The translations under genes were made by a program, and so were the position numbers. From Flavobacterium sp. ASV13 (lineage in GTDB: Bacteria > Bacteroidota > Bacteroidia > Flavobacteriales > Flavobacteriaceae), in contig NZ_JQJY01000003.1 of the NCBI RefSeq assembly GCF_000745775.1, positions 372,001 to 436,000 on the forward strand: a stretch of DNA of 64,000 nt, in the 5' to 3' direction. A model generated the notes under the pieces. The model was given only the letters and a program-made list of their open reading frames with translations. It had not been told where the DNA came from and did not search any database. Shown in pieces: positions 53,779 through 62,822 of this stretch. Position 1 is the first letter of the stretch, and each line of letters opens with the position of its first letter.

Positions 53779-56700
53779 TTAAAATGATAAGTTTATACTT
53801 AAAGAATAAATTCTTGAAAAAGGATACTCAATACCTCGCTCTGCTTTTATAGTTGAAACTCTAAAAAACTCATTTGCGTAAGCATTGAATCCTAAACCAG
53901 CCAATCCTGATTTATTAAGCCAATCTCTATTGGTCACACGATATCCAAGACGAAGGGATTCTCCTGAGATGTAATCTGCTTTTTGAATAAATCGAGAAGA
54001 AATTGGAGTATTATTTGTCAAGCTGATTGCCTTAAATTGTGCCATTTGTCCTGGAGTTGTCCATCGATCTGTAAATGCTCTCGCATCTTGATTATCAAAA
54101 ATATTGCTTGAGCTGATATTTTCAACTTTATCATATAAAGCGGTATTAAATTGATCTGCTCCAAAACTGTAACGAATGAATACTCCTAAACTAAAGTTTT
54201 GATAGTTAACACTTGTAGAAAAAACACCAGTTGCAATTTCTCTTGAGTTCCCCATGATTCGTTCATCATTTTTATCTAAAATAAATGTAGTTTCTCCATT
54301 TTTTTTCAAGAAAACTTCTCTTCCTGTAGCAGGATCGATTCCTAATGATGGTACTGCCCAAAGATCATTTGTGCTTGCTCCGTCATAAAATCTTGTTAGG
54401 CTAGTCGTTTTTTTAGCTGCATCATTTAGTGAAGCCAAAGCATTATTAAAACCGCCTAATTCGTTTTCATTTGTAGTTGCTGTCAAGCCAAGAGCCCAAT
54501 AAAAATTAGCTTTGGGATTGCTTATAATGGTATAATTTGCTTTAAGCTCCAGACCTTGAGTCGTAATATAACCAATGTTTAACGGGTAAGCAGTAACTCC
54601 GGTTGAAGCGGCAAGATCGATTGCAACAATTTGTGGAGAAGTTCTACGTCTGTATGCTCCAAAAGTTGCAGTAAGCTTGTTTCTGAACATTGCCAAATCT
54701 AATCCTAAAGACAAATCTTTTGTTTTTTGAGGCTCCAAATCGATATTCGCCAATTGCGAAACATTTAATCCAGCACCAAAAATATTTGTATTTGCATCAT
54801 AAGTATAAATATCATGAGAAGCAAATCCCACAAGGTTCTGATTTCCGGTTTGACCATAATTTGCACGAAGCTTTAAGATATTTACGACATCTTCATTCAT
54901 GTTAAATTCGTAGTTCATATTCCAGCCAATACCAATGCCGTAATATGGAGAATATTTTTTGTTTGTTCCAAAATTGGTTGCTCCAGAAATAGTGTGAGTT
55001 AAATCAAGCAAATATTTTCTGTTGTAAGCATAATTCAGCTGATTGGTTAAATCGACACTTCGTACCATTTCGCTGTAAGTTTCAGGTTTTGAATTGACTT
55101 CAAATCCAAAAGCAAAATTAGGATTACCCGGAACTCCTAAAGGAAAACCTCTTAAAGTAGAACCATAATAACCATATCTTGTTTCTAATGCAGAAGCTCT
55201 CAAAGTATAATTAAGCGAGTGAACATTATTGAAAACATTTGAATATGTTCCGCCAATATTTCCATTCCATTTATTGGTCAGATAATCTGTCCTTTTATAA
55301 CTTCCTTTTTCTGTTGGAATATCTGAAATGAATTGTGTGTCATCTGGCGAAATAAATTTAGTTGATGTAGTCTGTAATCTTGAAACTGAAATTGCTGCAG
55401 TTGTTTTGATATGAGGGTTAACATCATAATTTACAGCAAAGTTGTTTGTAAAATTAAAATCTACACCTTTGTCGTAGCTATTTAAACGAACATTATACAA
55501 AGGATTTTCTTCCTGATTTACGTAATCATTTACAATAGGATTTCCGACTGGTATATTTGTTCCGTCCATGTAACGTGTTGGAACTCCATTTTCATTATAT
55601 TTTTCATAATACGGGCTTGCTTTTGCCCAAGTAGAAAAAGAGCCATATGGCGATTCCTGATTATTTCCACCCGAAACAAAGAAGTTATTGTTAAAGCTTA
55701 CTTTTTTCTTTCTATAAATCAAATTCGCATTATATCCCCAAGTATTATGTTCAGAACCTTTCATTGTTCCTGACAAAGATTTGTAATTTCCGGCAAGATT
55801 GAATCTAAACTCGTCAGATCCTCCGCCAATTGCCAAACTGTGTCCAGAAGTAATTCCCATTTGGATCGGTTCATTCAGCCAATACGTATCAACGCCACGG
55901 CGCACATCAGCCAGACGTTTGTTGTAAATTTCATCCCATTTAAATTGTTGCGCATAGTCGCCAAGACGTGGCACAACATAAGCTTTCGAAAGTCTTTCGA
56001 ATTCTAATTTCTGCTCGGCATTCATTAAATTATAAACACTTAAATCTGCCAATTCATAAGATGAATTATAGACATAAGAAATTTGTAATTTCCCAGGAAT
56101 TGGTTTATTTGTTTCAATAACGACAACTCCATTTGCAGAGCGTGAACCATATAATGCTGTAGAAGCAGCATCTTTAAGAAGCGTAATATTGGCAATTCTG
56201 TTAATATCTAAATCGACAACCTGCTGTAATGTTGTGGGGAATCCGTCCAAGATAAACAAAGGTTGGTTTGGATCTTCTTTAAAACGATCATTAACTTGGT
56301 TAACAGATAAACTGGTCTGTCCTCTCACTTCGATTACTGGCAAGACATTTGGGTTTGAGCCTGCAATGTTATTGTTCAAAACCATAAAAGAAGGATCTAA
56401 CGTTTTTAAAGCCTGAACAACATTTTGCGTCGAAACTTGTCTTAACTCCTCACCTTTATAAGTAGAGACTGCTCCTGTAATTAATTCTTTTTTACGAACT
56501 GTAACTCCAGTATTTATAACTACTCCACCAAGTTCTTTGGTTTGTTGTTCTAAAACAACATTAATAACACTTCTTTTATTAACAGGAATTATTTGTGCTA
56601 AATGCCCAATGTAGGTAAACAAAATTTGTCCATCTTCTGGGGCTTTGATCACATATTTTCCGTCAAAATCAGTTTGAGCAGCTACAGTACTGCCCTTCAC

Positions 56701-57105
56701 TTTTATGTTTACGCCTGGTAAAGGTTCTTTTTTTTCATTGGTAACAATACCTTTAATTTCAATCAGTTTTGATTGAAAAACGACAACATTTTCCTTTGGT
56801 AATTTTCTAACTAAAATGGTGTTTCCATTTGACAAACTAAAATCGAAATCTTTATTAGGAAAACTGGCTTCTAATAAATCATTTACTCTGATTTTACCTT
56901 TTTTCAAATGTACTTTCGGTAGTTTCTTAAATAAATCTTCCTGATAAATAAAAGTGTAGTCTGTTTGTTGTTTTATAAGGTCAAAAACTTCGTCAACAGT
57001 TACCGTTTTATCGGTTGCAATTACAATTTTTGTGTTTTGTGAAAATAAATTTGCGGGTGAAAAACCAAAAATTGCAGTACAAAACAAGAATATAAAAGTT
57101 CTCAT
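53779..57105 (-). CDS. susC: SusC/RagA transporter with STN signalling domain (redox/protease locus)
   Basis: 1108 residues from the preferred ATG at 57105 (MRTFIFLFCTAIFGFSPANLFSQ signal); an earlier start at 57165 is in frame but extends the N-terminus without a signal. Parts: STN domain (about 28-100; TVDEVFDLIKQQTDYTFIY), carboxypeptidase-regulatory-like domain (about 112-195), TonB plug (about 205-310; LLKDAASTALYGSRSANGVVVIET) and barrel. The STN domain together with the upstream FecR and ECF sigma genes is the cell-surface signalling set-up: cargo binding outside triggers sigma release inside. Confidence 0.95.
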   Translation of the reverse strand: MRTFIFLFCTAIFGFSPANLFSQNTKIVIATDKTVTVDEVFDLIKQQTDYTFIYQEDLFKKLPKVHLKKGKIRVNDLLEASFPNKDFDFSLSNGNTILVRKLPKENVVVFQSKLIEIKGIVTNEKKEPLPGVNIKVKGSTVAAQTDFDGKYVIKAPEDGQILFTYIGHLAQIIPVNKRSVINVVLEQQTKELGGVVINTGVTVRKKELITGAVSTYKGEELRQVSTQNVVQALKTLDPSFMVLNNNIAGSNPNVLPVIEVRGQTSLSVNQVNDRFKEDPNQPLFILDGFPTTLQQVVDLDINRIANITLLKDAASTALYGSRSANGVVVIETNKPIPGKLQISYVYNSSYELADLSVYNLMNAEQKLEFERLSKAYVVPRLGDYAQQFKWDEIYNKRLADVRRGVDTYWLNEPIQMGITSGHSLAIGGGSDEFRFNLAGNYKSLSGTMKGSEHNTWGYNANLIYRKKKVSFNNNFFVSGGNNQESPYGSFSTWAKASPYYEKYNENGVPTRYMDGTNIPVGNPIVNDYVNQEENPLYNVRLNSYDKGVDFNFTNNFAVNYDVNPHIKTTAAISVSRLQTTSTKFISPDDTQFISDIPTEKGSYKRTDYLTNKWNGNIGGTYSNVFNNVHSLNYTLRASALETRYGYYGSTLRGFPLGVPGNPNFAFGFEVNSKPETYSEMVRSVDLTNQLNYAYNRKYLLDLTHTISGATNFGTNKKYSPYYGIGIGWNMNYEFNMNEDVVNILKLRANYGQTGNQNLVGFASHDIYTYDANTNIFGAGLNVSQLANIDLEPQKTKDLSLGLDLAMFRNKLTATFGAYRRRTSPQIVAIDLAASTGVTAYPLNIGYITTQGLELKANYTIISNPKANFYWALGLTATTNENELGGFNNALASLNDAAKKTTSLTRFYDGASTNDLWAVPSLGIDPATGREVFLKKNGETTFILDKNDERIMGNSREIATGVFSTSVNYQNFSLGVFIRYSFGADQFNTALYDKVENISSSNIFDNQDARAFTDRWTTPGQMAQFKAISLTNNTPISSRFIQKADYISGESLRLGYRVTNRDWLNKSGLAGLGFNAYANEFFRVSTIKAERGIEYPFSRIYSLSINLSF

Positions 57106-57222
57106 AATGTTAATAATTAGTCTTTTTCTAAAATAGAAAAAGACGTCGGTTAATTTAAATTTCATAAATTTACATGTTAATTGGTTGGTCGGTTGTTAAA
57201 TGATTAATTGATTAATACACAG

Positions 57223-57270
57223 AAAGGGATGAAGTGCGGTACGGTGAGAGGTCTGAACTTTAATCCCTTT
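57223..57270 (-). other. weak hairpin between fecR and susC
   Basis: AAAGGGAT (57223-57230) and ATCCCTTT (57263-57270) form an 8-bp stem with a 32-nt loop in the fecR-susC gap. It could be an attenuator or a leaky terminator. Confidence 0.35.
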
Positions 57271-57276
57271 TCTTTT

Positions 57277-58422
57277 TTATTTGATTATAATCTTATTGTC
57301 TTTTTTCTCATAGGCATTAATAAAATTAATATTCTTGATCGTGGTTAATATGTCTTCTAATTTTTGATTTTTATTCAAAACACCATTAAATCTAACATTG
57401 CCGAGTGCCGGATCTGCAAACTCAATATCAACATCATACCATCTTGACAATACTCTTGCAATATCTTTCAAAGGCATTCCTTTAAAAACAAACAATCCTT
57501 TTCTCCATGAAATTTCGTTGTACACATCAACTTCTGAAATTGCAATGCGATCATCACTTTTGCTAATTCTGGATTGCTCGTTTGGCGCTAAAATTTCTTT
57601 ATTACTTGCATTGCTTACAGCAACTTTTCCTTCTACCAATGTGGTATAAATTGCCGTTTCGTCTCTGTAGGCTTTGATATTGAATTCGGTACCAATAACC
57701 TCTACATTTTGCATTGCTGTTTTTACCTTAAACTTAGAGCCTTTGTGTTTTGTACTTGGAGAAACTTCAAAATAAGCCTCGCCATAAACCAACTCTACTT
57801 GTCTGATTTCGCCATCAACAAAAGCAACAGGATATTTTAATTGCGATTCTGAATTCAGCCAAACTTTTGTACTGTCTGCCAATTGAACAAAAAACTGTCC
57901 TCCTCTCGGAATCGTTAAAAAGTTATTTGCTATCGTTGCAGCATTATTTTTAGAATTATAAATCAATTTTTCGCCGTTGCTAGTTGCATTTCCTTGATTG
58001 TAGGATTCTCCTTTTTTCAGTTCAATTACAGATCCGTCTTCTAGAGTTAACGTTGCTTTGTCGCTTCCAATCAAAATGTTTTTATTAACAACAACTGGAA
58101 TATTTTGTTTTGAATTTTTCGCTGTATTGAATAATAACGAAATTGAAATCAACATGGCAACTGAAGCCGCAACTGCAACTTTAAAGCTTGTTCTGGAATA
58201 GAATGGCCTTAACGGAATAACTTTTGTTTCTTCCGATTTTATCGCCGTCTGAATCCGATGCAGCATTTTATTTTGAATTTCTTCTTTTGATCCTAAACTT
58301 TCGTCCCATTCTTCTGAAGTTTGGAAACTTTCATAAAAATGCAACATTTGTTTATTCTCCTCCCGATTCGTATCGCCAGAAAGATATCTGTTTAATAACG
58401 TTAAGAATTCTTCTTTTTTCAT
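57277..58422 (-). CDS. FecR-type anti-sigma factor
   Basis: 381 residues: a cytoplasmic N-terminal sigma-binding part (1-75), one membrane helix (about 80-100; VAVAASVAMLISISLLF), a periplasmic FecR domain (about 130-275; TIPRGGQFFVQLADSTKVWLNSES) and a C-terminal DUF4974 STN-like domain (about 310-380; FKGMPLKDIARVLSRWYDVDIEF). In this family the periplasmic part contacts the STN domain of the SusC receptor. It lies between the sigma gene and susC on the same strand. Confidence 0.93.
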   Translation of the reverse strand: MKKEEFLTLLNRYLSGDTNREENKQMLHFYESFQTSEEWDESLGSKEEIQNKMLHRIQTAIKSEETKVIPLRPFYSRTSFKVAVAASVAMLISISLLFNTAKNSKQNIPVVVNKNILIGSDKATLTLEDGSVIELKKGESYNQGNATSNGEKLIYNSKNNAATIANNFLTIPRGGQFFVQLADSTKVWLNSESQLKYPVAFVDGEIRQVELVYGEAYFEVSPSTKHKGSKFKVKTAMQNVEVIGTEFNIKAYRDETAIYTTLVEGKVAVSNASNKEILAPNEQSRISKSDDRIAISEVDVYNEISWRKGLFVFKGMPLKDIARVLSRWYDVDIEFADPALGNVRFNGVLNKNQKLEDILTTIKNINFINAYEKKDNKIIIK

Positions 58423-58595
58423 TTTTTTTATTATTAATGCAGGAGTATATTAAGTAAGTATCTAAAAAGACATTTACCCCCTAGTCCAAATTGTGTTTTT
58501 TTTTTGATTTTTTTTAATCTTTTAAGAAAAGCCTCGCCGGAAACTAGATAAATCAACGTTTTAGGCTTAAAATCGGCAATCATTTTTATTTTCCT

Positions 58596-59243
58596 TTAAA
58601 GATTTTTAGACAGCCATAAAACCATTGCCATGCCCAGCGTGCTGCCCATAGACAGACGAATTGTCTGAAGCGCTTTGGTGATATGATTTTCAACAGTTTT
58701 GGTTGAAATATTAAGGCGCTCAGCGATTTCTTTGTGACTCAATTGTTCTTCTCTGCTTAATTTATAAACTGCCTGACATTTTTCAGGAAGCGTTTCAACA
58801 ATTAAATGAAGTTGCTGCACTAGTTCTTCGTGCATCAATTGGGTTTCAGGTGTAGTATATTGAAATCGTTTTTCTAAATCATCAAAAAGCTCGACGTGAA
58901 TTTTGTCTTTGTTTTTTCTCAAATGATTAAAAACCTGATAGCGTGCGCAGGCATACATATAGCCTTTTAATGAAATATGAATTTCTAACTTTTCACGATT
59001 TGTCCAAATATTCAGGAAGATATCCTGAATAATATCCTCGCACAATTCTTTGTCTTTAATGACATTGTAAGCCGACACAAAGAGCGCCTGCCAAAAGGCA
59101 TTGTACAATTCCGTCAAAGCCGATTCATCTCCGGAACGAAGACGATCAATTAAAGTTTTATCTTGATTTGATAACAGTGACGGCAAGTTTTTTGGCTTTT
59201 GGTAAATTGAATAATTCGCAACAAACTTAATAATATTATCCAA
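58596..59243 (-). CDS. ECF (sigma-70 family) RNA polymerase sigma factor
   Basis: 215 residues with region 2 (about 45-105; ALFVSAYNVIKDKELCEDIIQDIFLNIW) and region 4 (about 150-205; LPEKCQAVYKLSREEQLSHKEIAERLNISTKTVENH). It matches Bacteroidota ECF factors paired with FecR anti-sigmas. It would direct transcription of the susC unit. It is separated from fecR by 173 bp with no visible terminator, so co-transcription is possible. Confidence 0.93.
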   Translation of the reverse strand: MDNIIKFVANYSIYQKPKNLPSLLSNQDKTLIDRLRSGDESALTELYNAFWQALFVSAYNVIKDKELCEDIIQDIFLNIWTNREKLEIHISLKGYMYACARYQVFNHLRKNKDKIHVELFDDLEKRFQYTTPETQLMHEELVQQLHLIVETLPEKCQAVYKLSREEQLSHKEIAERLNISTKTVENHITKALQTIRLSMGSTLGMAMVLWLSKNL

Positions 59244-59562
59244 TAATCCTAATTTGTTCTTCCGTCGATCATCTATTCTTTGTTGTTGATTTTATTCCAC
59301 AAAAAACCAAAATCGTTATAAATTCGGCAATCAAAAACCTTGAATAATCTAAAAATTTATAATTTAAATAATTTTTAACCTTTTAAAAATGGATTTTACA
59401 AACCGGTTCATGTTAAGATAAAATCATGTTTTTATTAATTATTGTAAAAATACCGTAGCCAATTTCTTAGTTCAGAAATGCAACGGAAAACAGCTTATAG
59501 GAATTAGTAAAAAAAGCTTTACTATAATTTTAGATGTATTTTATGAAACTTAAGAGCAAAAA
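59244..59562. other. gap between nrdA terminator and ECF sigma gene
   Basis: About 320 bp of AT-rich sequence with no reading frame of note. It must hold the sigma gene's promoter, but I see no clear TAnnTTTG/TTG pair. Nothing else is recognised. Confidence 0.5.
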
Positions 59563-59588
59563 AAAATCGGAAGAAAACTTCCGATTTT
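59563..59588 (-). terminator. intrinsic terminator of nrdBA
   Basis: Perfect 11-bp stem AAAATCGGAAG / CTTCCGATTTT with a 4-nt AAAA loop, 5 bp past the nrdA stop codon; the minus strand continues with T-run. Confidence 0.9.
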
Positions 59589-59592
59589 AAAT

Positions 59593-61287
59593 TTATGATT
59601 CACAACTGCTGCAGCTAACCAAACTTGTAACCAATTCTTTTGAAACGCTTTGGCTTCGCTGATAATACAAACTTTTGATTCCGAGTTGCCAGGATTCAAT
59701 CATTAATCGATTTACCTCTTTAATAGGCAATTCAGCAGGAATATTCAGATTTAAACTTTGTCCCTGATCTACAAATTTTTGGCGAATTGCTGCTTGCTGA
59801 ACAATCTCAAGCTGACTGATTTCTTTAAAAGTTTTAAAAACGTCTTTTTCCGTTTGTGTAAGCTGTTCCATGTGCTGAACGCTTCCTCCATTTAACATGA
59901 TACCACGCCAAACTTCTTCGTTATCAAGACCTTTTTCTTCCAATAATTGTTTCAGATATTTATTCTTACGCATGAAATTTCCTTTGCTCAAACCGGCTTT
60001 ATAATAATTACTGCTGAAAGGCTCAATTCCCGGAGAAGTCTGCCCTAAAATTGCCGATGAAGAAGTAGTTGGAGCGATTGCCATAGTCGTTGTATTTCTT
60101 CTTCCATAACCTTTCAGCAATTCTGGTTCGCCGTAAATTCTAGCTAAATCCTGAGTTGCTTTATCGGCTTTGTCACTAATATGTTTGAAAATTTCCGTCG
60201 TTTTCATTTTGGCTTCTAAACCTTCAAACGGAATCATATTTTTTTGCAAATACGAATGCCATCCTAAAACGCCTAAGCCTAATGCGCGATGTCTTTTTGC
60301 AAATTTATTCGCTGCTGAAAGATAATAATTGCCTTCTGTTTTTTCGATGAATTCCTGCAATACAGCGTCTAGGAAAAATATCGCTAATTTTACTGCCTCA
60401 GTATCTTTCCATTCCTCATAAAGTTCCAGATTCATTGACGAAAGACAACAAATAAACGATTCATCAAAATCTGACGGAAGCATAATTTCACTGCACAAAT
60501 TGCTGGCATTGATTCGGAGATTTTTATCTTTATAAACCTGAGGTTTGTTTTTGTTTACATTGTCACTGAAAAAAATATAAGGCAATCCTTTTTGTTGACG
60601 GCTTTCCAGAACTTTCGCCCAAATTTGGCGTTTTTCAATATCGCCGTCAATCATTTCCTGCATCCAATAATCGGGTACAGAAATTCCGGTAAACAAATTC
60701 TGAATTGGATTTCCAATACTTTTAATTTTCAGAAATTCTTCAATATCCGGATGATCAACATCTAAATACGCTGCAAATGCACCACGACGAACGCCGCCTT
60801 GTGAAATTGTATCCATTGCAGTATCAAAAAGTTTCATGAAACTTACCGCACCGCTACTTTTTCCATTATCAGTTACGGCGCTTCCTCTTTCGCGTAATTC
60901 TCCAAAATATCCAGATGTACCTCCACCAATTTTGGTCTGCATGATTACTTCGCCTAGTTTATGCGTAATTCCTTCTATTTCGTCTGGAACGTGAACATTG
61001 AAACACGAAATTGGTAAACCACGTTCTGTACCCATATTTGCCCAAATCGGCGAACTGATACTCATCCAGCCGCGTTCAATCATTTCAACAAAAGACTCTT
61101 TTAATTCTGGTTTATAAAGTCGGCGGGCTGCCGCTGTGCAAATTCGGTCAATTGCACCTTCAACAGTTTCGCCTTTTAAAAGATAACCACGATTCAAGAT
61201 TTGTTCGCTTTCTGAATTTTTCCACCACATTTTATTTCCAGCTTCGCTCATCGGAAGACTTTCTGGATTTATATCTATCGTATTCAT
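59593..61287 (-). CDS. nrdA: class I ribonucleoside-diphosphate reductase, alpha subunit
   Basis: A 564-residue catalytic subunit, much shorter than the about 760-residue E. coli NrdA because the N-terminal ATP-cone is absent. Active-site landmarks: GLPISCFNV (redox Cys), ASNLCSEIMLP (Asn, thiyl Cys, Glu), CCLSSMNLELY (second redox Cys), the Tyr pair in SLYYQRSQ, and the C-terminal CSSCES that re-reduces the active site. It converts NDPs to dNDPs with NrdB. Gene order is nrdB then nrdA on the minus strand, 12 bp apart, with a terminator after nrdA. Confidence 0.96.
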   Translation of the reverse strand: MNTIDINPESLPMSEAGNKMWWKNSESEQILNRGYLLKGETVEGAIDRICTAAARRLYKPELKESFVEMIERGWMSISSPIWANMGTERGLPISCFNVHVPDEIEGITHKLGEVIMQTKIGGGTSGYFGELRERGSAVTDNGKSSGAVSFMKLFDTAMDTISQGGVRRGAFAAYLDVDHPDIEEFLKIKSIGNPIQNLFTGISVPDYWMQEMIDGDIEKRQIWAKVLESRQQKGLPYIFFSDNVNKNKPQVYKDKNLRINASNLCSEIMLPSDFDESFICCLSSMNLELYEEWKDTEAVKLAIFFLDAVLQEFIEKTEGNYYLSAANKFAKRHRALGLGVLGWHSYLQKNMIPFEGLEAKMKTTEIFKHISDKADKATQDLARIYGEPELLKGYGRRNTTTMAIAPTTSSSAILGQTSPGIEPFSSNYYKAGLSKGNFMRKNKYLKQLLEEKGLDNEEVWRGIMLNGGSVQHMEQLTQTEKDVFKTFKEISQLEIVQQAAIRQKFVDQGQSLNLNIPAELPIKEVNRLMIESWQLGIKSLYYQRSQSVSKELVTSLVSCSSCES

Positions 61288-61299
61288 TGTTTTATACTT

Positions 61300-62274
61300 T
61301 TAAAAAAGGTCGTTTGCCGTTATACTTTTATCGTGTTTGGTATATTCTACTGGTCTTTTTGCAAAGAAATCGTCAAGACTATTAGCAAAAACTTCTTCTT
61401 CAAACCACAACATCGCTTTATAATCTTCTGCTGAAACATCAAATACAGTTGGAATTCCAATTTGTTTCAGACTTTCGTCTAATCTGAATTTCATAAAATT
61501 AACCAGATCTGTTTTGTTGATCGATTCGATTTCACCATCTTCAAAAATCCAATCCAAAATATCCGATTCGACATCAATAGAATGTTTAACCGTATCTCTG
61601 ATGGTCAACAAAGTTGCATCATCAAAATAATCCGGAAATTCTTCACGTATTTTATTGATAATGAAAATTCCTCCATTGGCATGAATTTGCTCATCGATTG
61701 AAGTCCACGCAATAATGTTGCTTACATTTTTCATATAACCTTTGAATCTTGTGAACGAAAGCAAAATTGCAAACTGACTGAAAAGCGATACATTTTCAAT
61801 CAAAATGCTGAACAAAATCAGCGAAACCATATATTTTTTGTTGTCCTGCGAACGCGTATCTTTTAAAACATTGGAAAGATAATCGACACGTTTGCGGATT
61901 ACAGGAACATCAAGTAATTTTTCGAATTCATCATTATATCCTAAAACTTCCAGCAAACGTGAATACGCTTCAGAATGCCTGAATTCACATTCGGCAAAAG
62001 TAGTTCCGAGACCATTAAATTCAGGCTTTGGAAAATGCTCGTAAATATTTCCCCAAAAACTTTTTACAGCAACTTCAATCTGAGCAATTGCTAATAAACT
62101 GTTTTTGATTGCCGTTTTTTCAGCTGGCGACAAATGCGAATGAAAATCCTGTGTATCAGCTGTAAAATCAACCTCTGTATGAACCCAGTACGCTTTGTTT
62201 ATGGCTTCAGTAAATTGTAGTACCTCCGGGTATTCAAAAGGCTTATAATTGATTCTTTTATCGAAAATAGACAT
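61300..62274 (-). CDS. nrdB: class I ribonucleoside-diphosphate reductase, beta (radical) subunit
   Basis: A 324-residue ferritin-like protein without an ATP-cone. Metal and radical positions can be matched to E. coli R2: E67 (first ligand), E97-F-R-H100-S-E-A-Y104 (ligands E115/H118 and radical Tyr122), Glu in LIENVSLFSQF, and Glu/His in DEQIHANGG. The Tyr is kept, so a tyrosyl-radical class I enzyme is expected. Upstream is a 548-bp region with repeated TTATCAACA boxes, and a weak -7 TAAATTTG at 62353-62360. Confidence 0.96.
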   Translation of the reverse strand: MSIFDKRINYKPFEYPEVLQFTEAINKAYWVHTEVDFTADTQDFHSHLSPAEKTAIKNSLLAIAQIEVAVKSFWGNIYEHFPKPEFNGLGTTFAECEFRHSEAYSRLLEVLGYNDEFEKLLDVPVIRKRVDYLSNVLKDTRSQDNKKYMVSLILFSILIENVSLFSQFAILLSFTRFKGYMKNVSNIIAWTSIDEQIHANGGIFIINKIREEFPDYFDDATLLTIRDTVKHSIDVESDILDWIFEDGEIESINKTDLVNFMKFRLDESLKQIGIPTVFDVSAEDYKAMLWFEEEVFANSLDDFFAKRPVEYTKHDKSITANDLF

Positions 62275-62352
62275 AATAAAATTGTATTTAATGGTGAATA
62301 TGTAAGTAAACGAAATGCAGATTTGGGAGGTATTTTTACATCTCGTTACTTA

Positions 62353-62360
62353 CAAATTTA
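62353..62360 (-). promoter_or_regulatory. weak candidate -7 element of nrdBA
   Basis: TAAATTTG on the minus strand, 78 bp ahead of nrdB. No well-placed TTG was found, so support is limited to the octamer and position. Confidence 0.3.
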
Positions 62361-62410
62361 AGCCACGAATTTTTGTTTTACTTTCGTTTTGATGTTAAAA
62401 ATAGAAGCAA

Positions 62411-62579
62411 TTATCAACAGGAAAAATTGTGGTTTTTTATTCGTTAAAAAAGTTTTTATCAACATCACTTTTTAAAGTCATAATGCTCGAAAAATCAGTT
62501 ATTTAAAAAGAATCTAAATAAAGTTGTCAACAGGAAAAAACGCTTTTATTTGTTGATTAAAAAAAACAGTTATCAACAG
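62411..62579. promoter_or_regulatory. cluster of DnaA-box-like TTATCAACA repeats upstream of nrdBA
   Basis: TTATCAACAG at 62411-62420, TTATCAACAT at 62456-62465, TTGTCAACAG at 62524-62533 and TTATCAACAG at 62570-62579, all in the same orientation. Spacing is 45, 68 and 46 bp. TCAACAGGAAAAA is repeated exactly at 62414 and 62527. The nonamer TTATCAACA differs from the DnaA box TTATCCACA at one base. The 548-bp gap (62275-62822) between nrdB and the araC gene holds this cluster and no gene. Confidence 0.6.
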
Positions 62580-62822
62580 CAAACTCAAAAAAGAGCAAAA
62601 TTTTGCCAAAAAACTGTTACAAAAAAAGGATTTCAAAGTCTCATTTGTACACTAAAAAAGTTTGAAGTTCAAAAAAATCGAATTGCCTAAATTAAACTAA
62701 TTATTTAATTTTAAACATTTTACATAATTTAAGAATTGTTTGAACTCTAATTTCTAAATCTGAGGAAAGAAATAAAAAATGAACTTTTTTCTTAAACAGT
62801 TTTAAAATACACGACAAACAAA

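Noticed and set aside
7910..57105. Type IX secretion C-terminal domains on the exported enzymes
   Set aside because: None of the exported hydrolases or proteases ends in the recognisable type A/B sorting domain; standard Sec or lipoprotein signals suffice.
62275..62822. NrdR box ahead of nrdBA
   Set aside because: No pair of palindromic NrdR-type 16-mers was found; the repeated word is TTATCAACA.
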